From contig NZ_JOIX01000039.1 in NCBI RefSeq assembly GCF_000720175.1, positions 6,881 through 70,880 of the forward strand: a stretch of 64,000 bases of DNA, given 5' to 3'. The stretch's first letter is position 1. Each line of letters starts with the position of its first letter. The position numbers and the translations under genes were made by a program. Origin of the DNA: Streptomyces sp. NRRL S-337 (lineage in GTDB: Bacteria; Actinomycetota; Actinomycetes; Streptomycetales; Streptomycetaceae). Below, piece by piece: positions 60,529 through 64,000 of the stretch. The notes under the pieces are model-generated. The model was not told the origin of the DNA. It made no database searches and saw only the letters and a list, made by a program, of their open reading frames with translations.

Positions 60529-61379
60529 TTGGCGGCCCCGGCGGAGGACTTGGCGGATGCCTTGGCGGTGGACGTGGCGGCCTTCCGGGCGCGGGCGGCG
60601 GGCCGGGCGGCCGGTTCCGGCGTCTCGGCGGGCGCGCCCGCCTCATCGGCGGCGGGCGCCTCGGGCAGGTGCGGCTTGGTGGCGTAGACGACGAAGCTCT
60701 TGCCGATGACGGGGTTGAGGGCCCGCTCGGCGAGCCGGGTGGCGAGCGGCTTCTTCATGATGTCCCAGACCAGCAGCTTGTGGTACGCCTGCACCGGCAG
60801 CGCCTTGTCGTTGTCCACCCCGAAGGCGCACTTGAGCCACCAGTAGGGGCTGTGCAGCCCGTGGGCGTGGTGCGTGCCGTACGGCTCCAGGCCGGCCTCC
60901 CGCATCTTGCCGAGGAGTTCGTCGCCCCGGTAGATACGGATGTGGCCACCCTCGACCTCGTGGTAGGCGTCGCTGAGCGCCCAGCAGATCTTCTCCGGGC
61001 CGTAGCGCGGCACGGTGACGGCGATCCGGCCGCCGGGGCGCAGCACCCGCACCATCTCGGCGAGCACGCCCTTGTCGTCGGGGATGTGCTCCATCACCTC
61101 GGAGATGATGACGACGTCGAAGCTGTCGTCGGGGAACGGCAGGGCCAGCGCGTCGCCCTCCATGGCGGTGGCGGACGCGCCGGCCGGGGCCTCGCCCGCC
61201 TCCTTCATCGCGGCGAACCACTTGGCGACCTCGCGGATCTCGTCGCCGTTCTGGTCGAGGGCGACGACCTGCGCACCGCGCCGGTAACACTCGAAGGCGT
61301 GCCGGCCGGCGCCGCAGCCCAGGTCGAGCACGCGGTCGCCGGGAGCGAGCGGGAATCGGGAGAAGTCGACGGTCAGCAC
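60525..61379 (-). CDS. Class I SAM-dependent methyltransferase with basic tail
   Basis: 284 residues from GTG 61379. Methyltransf_11 core: VLDLGCGAGRHAFECYRRGA (SAM loop), FDVVIISEVMEHIPDD and MVRVLRPGGRIAVTVPR. Then a substrate lid with HGLHSPYWWLKCAFG, and a Pro/Ala/Lys-rich disordered tail (about 240-284, AKASAKSSAGAAK). UbiE/UbiG-like enzymes methylate quinones or sugars. Middle gene of the operon, 90 bases after the glycosyltransferase stop and overlapping the toroid gene. Confidence 0.88.
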   Translation of the reverse strand: MLTVDFSRFPLAPGDRVLDLGCGAGRHAFECYRRGAQVVALDQNGDEIREVAKWFAAMKEAGEAPAGASATAMEGDALALPFPDDSFDVVIISEVMEHIPDDKGVLAEMVRVLRPGGRIAVTVPRYGPEKICWALSDAYHEVEGGHIRIYRGDELLGKMREAGLEPYGTHHAHGLHSPYWWLKCAFGVDNDKALPVQAYHKLLVWDIMKKPLATRLAERALNPVIGKSFVVYATKPHLPEAPAADEAGAPAETPEPAARPAARARKAATSTAKASAKSSAGAAK

Positions 61380-61468
61380 GGCGTTCTGCTTTCGTCCGGC
61401 GGTGGGTGGCGGTGGTGCGGCAAACGGCGGCGGACCGCCCGGGAGGCGGCGCCGGTGAGGTGACGGAG

Positions 61469-62857
61469 CTATCTGCGGGCGGCGGACCGGCTGCCCTGGA
61501 GGGCGATGGCCTCGCGGTAGCGCTCGGCGGTGCCGAGGGCGGCCTGGCGCCAGGTGAAACGGGCCAGCACCCGCTCCCGGCCGGCCGTGCCCAGCCGGCG
61601 GCGCAGCTCCGGGTCGCCGAGGAGGCGCAGCAGCCCGGCCGCCAGCGCACCGGCGTCGCCCGGCGGCACCGCCAGACACGTCTCGCCGTCCGGCCCGGCG
61701 ACCTCCGGGATGGCGCCGCCGGTGGTGGCGAGCAGCGGGGTGCCGGTGGCCATCGCCTCGGCGGCGGGCAGCGAGAACCCTTCGTAGAGGGAGGGCACAC
61801 AGGCGATCTGGGCACTGCGTACGAGGTCGACGAGTTCGGGGTCGCTGATGCCCTTGACGAACTCGATGGCACCGGCCAGCCCGAGTCGTTCGATGGCGGC
61901 GGCGACCGGTCCGTCGTCGGCGCGCTTGCCGACGACCACCAGATGGGCGTCGGGGTTCTCGGTGCGCACCTTGGCGAGCGCCTCGACGAGGTGGATCAGG
62001 CCCTTGAGGGGGACGTCGGCGCTGGAGGTGGTGACGATCCGGCCCGGCACCTCGGCGACGGACGCGTCCGGCGAGAAGAGGTCGGTGTCGGCGCCGATGG
62101 GGACCACGTGGATCCGCTCGGGGTGGACCCCGAGGTCGTCGACGATCTCCTGGCGGGACGAGCCGGAGACGGTCAGCACGGACGGCAGCCGGCGGGCGAC
62201 CCGCTTCTGCATCCGGGTGAAGCCGTACCAGCGGCGGACCGAGGCGCGGCGCTTCCAGTCCGTGGCGGCGGCCAGGTCGAGCCGGCGGTCGACGGTGATG
62301 GGGTGGTGGATCGTGGTGACCAGCGGGGCGCCGAGCGCGCCGGGGCCGCCGAGCAGGCCGTAGCCGAGGGTCTGGTTGTCGTGGACCACGTCGAACTGGC
62401 CGCGGTGGGCCGCGAGATGCCGCCGGGCGCGCAGCGAGAAGGTCAGCGGCTCGGGGAAGCCGCCGGTCCACATCGTGCCCACCTCAAGGGCGTCGATCCA
62501 GTCGCGGTACTCGCCGCGCTTCGGCGTGCGGAACGGGTCCGGCTGGCGGTAGAGGTCCAGGCTCGGCAGCTCGGTCAGCCGCACGCCCTCGTCGAGGACC
62601 GGGTAGGGCTGGGCGCCGATCACCTCGACGGTGTGGCCGAGCCGGGCCAGCTCGCGCGAGAGGTGGCGGACGTAGACGCCCTGACCGCCGCAGAACGGGT
62701 TCCCCTTGTACGTGAGCATCGCGATGCGCAGGGGGCGCCCGTGGTTCTCGGCGGTGGTGGGCGCGGTGCGCTCCGGGCGCCCGTGGTCCTCGGGGGTGGT
62801 GGCCGAGGAGTCCCCGGCAGGGCGAGGCGCGGCTGCCTGAACGGCCTCTGCGGTCAC
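61469..62857 (-). CDS. Glycosyltransferase family 4 (GT-B)
   Basis: 462 residues from GTG 62857, with AGAAGGGGG upstream. A disordered 40-residue start (GDSSATTPEDHGRP twice repeated in character) leads to RIAMLTYKGNPFCGGQGVYV, the GT4 donor/acceptor glycine loop. HDNQTLGYGLLGG and IGADTDLFSP follow, and the C-terminal SLYEGFSLPAAEAMATG motif holds the E-x7-E donor-binding site. It transfers a sugar from a nucleotide or GDP donor to a lipid or small acceptor. First gene of the operon; the KstR-type box at 62912 lies 55 bases upstream and the kstR-like gene is divergent. Confidence 0.93.
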   Translation of the reverse strand: MTAEAVQAAAPRPAGDSSATTPEDHGRPERTAPTTAENHGRPLRIAMLTYKGNPFCGGQGVYVRHLSRELARLGHTVEVIGAQPYPVLDEGVRLTELPSLDLYRQPDPFRTPKRGEYRDWIDALEVGTMWTGGFPEPLTFSLRARRHLAAHRGQFDVVHDNQTLGYGLLGGPGALGAPLVTTIHHPITVDRRLDLAAATDWKRRASVRRWYGFTRMQKRVARRLPSVLTVSGSSRQEIVDDLGVHPERIHVVPIGADTDLFSPDASVAEVPGRIVTTSSADVPLKGLIHLVEALAKVRTENPDAHLVVVGKRADDGPVAAAIERLGLAGAIEFVKGISDPELVDLVRSAQIACVPSLYEGFSLPAAEAMATGTPLLATTGGAIPEVAGPDGETCLAVPPGDAGALAAGLLRLLGDPELRRRLGTAGRERVLARFTWRQAALGTAERYREAIALQGSRSAARR

Positions 62858-62911
62858 GCTCGGCCCCCTTCTCACTGGACTTTCGCCGGAGCGTAACCGC
62901 TGGCGGTAATC

Positions 62912-62925
62912 TAGAACAAGTTTCA
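62912..62925. promoter_or_regulatory. KstR-type operator between GT operon and kstR-like gene
   Basis: TAGAACAAGTTTCA fits TnnAACnnGTTnnA, less symmetric than the other two. It is 55 bases upstream of the glycosyltransferase start and 193 bases upstream of the regulator start, so it may control both. Confidence 0.7.
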
Positions 62926-63117
62926 GAACTGCTGGGCTACTGATCAGTTCACCGAGCTTCGAATCTACCGGCCGAGAACGATGCGAAAAGAGCCGCACCA
63001 GGTGATTCGCGCCACCACCCGACCCCCTGCCATGCTGTGCCGGTCGCGGCAGCGGCACTCACCACATCGCGGACAGAACGCCACGGACGGCCACGGAACA
63101 GCCATGGAATGGGAACA

Positions 63118-63768
63118 ATGACTACGGAATCCAAGGCAGCCAGGCCGGCGCTTCCCGCGAGTCCTCCCCTGACCGAGCGTCAGGAGGCCCGGCGCCGCCG
63201 CATCCTGCACACCAGCGCCAAACTGGCCTCCCGTGGCGGCTTCGACGCCGTACAGATGCGCGAGGTCGCCGAGTCCTCGGGCGTCGCGCTCGGCACCCTC
63301 TACCGCTACTTCCCGTCCAAGGTGCACCTGCTGGTCGCCACCATGCAGGACCAGCTCCAGCACATGCACGAGACGCTGCGCAAGCGCCCGCCGTCCGAGC
63401 AGGACCCGGGCGCCCGGGTCGCCCAGACCCTGATGCGGGCGTTCCGCGCCCTGCAGCGCGAACCGCACCTCGCGGACGCCATGGTCCGCGCCCTGACCTT
63501 CGCCGACCGCTCGGTGAGCCCCGAGGTCGACACGGTCTCCCGGCTGACCACGGCGATCATCCTCGACGCGATGCGCCTGGACGGCCCGCCCACCCCCGAA
63601 CAGCTCTCCGCGGTCCGCGTCATCGAGCACACCTGGCACTCGGCCCTGATCACCTGGCTCTCCGGCCGCGCCTCGATCGCCCAGGTCAAGATCGACATCG
63701 AAACGGTCTGCCGATTGATCGACGTGACGTCACCGGGGGCGGGGTCGGAGGCAGGGGTAGGGGCCTGA
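63118..63768 (+). CDS. kstR: KstR-like TetR-family repressor
   Basis: 216 residues. The DNA-binding part reads GGFDAVQMREVAESSGVALG then TLYRYFPSKVHLLVA, closely matching KstR (Rv3574), where GGYEAVQMRAVADRADVAVG and TLYRYFPSKVHLLV are found (from memory). The C-terminal domain also lines up (EPHLADAMVRALTFAD, WLSGRASIAQVKIDIE). KstR represses steroid and lipid catabolism and is relieved by steroid-CoA thioesters. Three matching boxes occur in this window. The ATG at 63118 follows GGGAACA. Whether its ligand is a steroid or a fatty acyl-CoA in this organism is unknown. Confidence 0.88.
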   Translation: MTTESKAARPALPASPPLTERQEARRRRILHTSAKLASRGGFDAVQMREVAESSGVALGTLYRYFPSKVHLLVATMQDQLQHMHETLRKRPPSEQDPGARVAQTLMRAFRALQREPHLADAMVRALTFADRSVSPEVDTVSRLTTAIILDAMRLDGPPTPEQLSAVRVIEHTWHSALITWLSGRASIAQVKIDIETVCRLIDVTSPGAGSEAGVGA

Positions 63769-63779
63769 GGCAGAGGGGG

Positions 63780-63860
63780 CTGAGGGGGCCGGGTCGGGCC
63801 GCGGGAGGGGGCCAGGCCGGGCCGCGGGAGGGGGCCAGGCAGCGGGGCCAGGCCGGGCCG
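63780..63860. repeat. G/C-rich imperfect direct repeats after kstR
   Basis: GGGCCGCGGGAGGGGGCCAG occurs twice about 23 bases apart, followed by further CCGGGCCGGGCC runs. No terminator hairpin is clear. Low complexity, probably slippage. Confidence 0.6.
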
Positions 63861-63961
63861 GGCCGCGACAGGTGCCCGGACCGACGCCGACGCCGGACGC
63901 GTTAACTCCGCCTCCCCCTCGGGTAGTTGGCTCCGCAAGGGGCCCGTACGACCCTTAAGGG

Positions 63962-64000
63962 CTGTCTCTTATACACATCTGACGCTGCCGACGAAGAGGA
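63962..64000. other. Illumina Nextera adapter (non-genomic)
   Basis: CTGTCTCTTATACACATCT (63962-63980) is the Tn5 mosaic end, and GACGCTGCCGACGA (63981-63994) is the Nextera read-1 adapter complement. The last six bases, AGAGGA, match the start of a known i5 index complement. Genomic sequence ends near 63961. Confidence 0.97.

Noticed and set aside
1..63961. Secondary-metabolite gene cluster
   Set aside because: No PKS, NRPS, terpene synthase core or RiPP precursor with modification enzymes; PhzF-like and toroid proteins stand without such context.
1..64000. CRISPR array or tRNA genes
   Set aside because: The short tandem repeats seen lack unique spacers and no cas gene occurs; I found no cloverleaf-type sequence, though a tRNAscan run was not possible.

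Overview
The window is about 70% GC with strong third-position GC bias, GTG and other non-ATG starts, Tat and lipoprotein exports, mycothiol/F420-type enzymes, and gene orders typical of Streptomyces. It reads as a chromosomal contig of a Streptomyces-like actinomycete. Most of it is ordinary core or conserved chromosome. The accessory parts are a decayed phage-derived insertion at about 43.19-46.61 kb, an IS5-like transposase at about 48.8-49.98 kb, and a 344-bp nested palindromic element at 11.56-11.90 kb. The last 39 bases (63962-64000) are not genomic: they are Illumina Nextera adapter.

Layout. 0-3.7 kb: an unknown protein, a small divergent gene, methionine aminopeptidase, heme oxygenase and a PhzF-like protein. 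3.7-8.7 kb: an iron-box-controlled EfeO-EfeB-EfeU iron uptake operon with a trailing lipoprotein and a strong hairpin terminator. 8.7-16.1 kb: a primase/polymerase-domain protein, a TetR repressor with three matching operators, an Rsm22-like methyltransferase, the nested palindrome, a serine hydrolase coupled to a Bcr/CflA-type MFS exporter, and a Tat-exported PhoD. 16.2-25.3 kb: a DUF4429/SHOCT protein, an SDR, a trypsin-like protease, a sedolisin, a RibD/DHFR-like protein, a solute-binding lipoprotein with a two-gene partner module, and a DUF429 protein. 25.9-36.3 kb: RNase P RNA, a leaderless MerR gene, an RNB ribonuclease, YaaA, Eda, and the RNase H-phosphatase / zinc-ribbon / Nif3 trio known from mycobacteria (Rv2228c-Rv2230c order). 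36.4-39.5 kb: a fatty-acid or steroid-type cluster (MaoC hydratase, Zn alcohol dehydrogenase, SDR). 40-47.2 kb: an ABC exporter with a DesK/DesR-like two-component system. 47.2-64 kb: an MFS pump, the IS, a thiolase, a fused acyl-CoA dehydrogenase, a cell-wall amidase, an F420 oxidoreductase, a mycothiol-type enzyme, a glycosyltransferase-methyltransferase-toroid operon, and a KstR-like TetR regulator.

How the genes connect. Three 14-bp sites fit the KstR pattern TnnAACnnGTTnnA. They lie upstream of the MaoC cluster (39732), the fused acyl-CoA dehydrogenase/thiolase pair (54311), and between the glycosyltransferase operon and the kstR-like gene itself (62912). Together they suggest a local KstR-type lipid-catabolism regulon that also takes in an uncharacterised lipid or polyprenol glycosylation operon. 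In the two-component system, the response regulator that should overlap the kinase stop codon is broken after ten codons. An almost complete regulator resumes 3.4 kb downstream, beyond phage remnants and an XRE regulator islet, so an insertion appears to have split the operon and given the regulator a new N-terminus and probably a new promoter.

Limits: all calls come from reading the sequence and from family knowledge. No database search, alignment or structure prediction was run.
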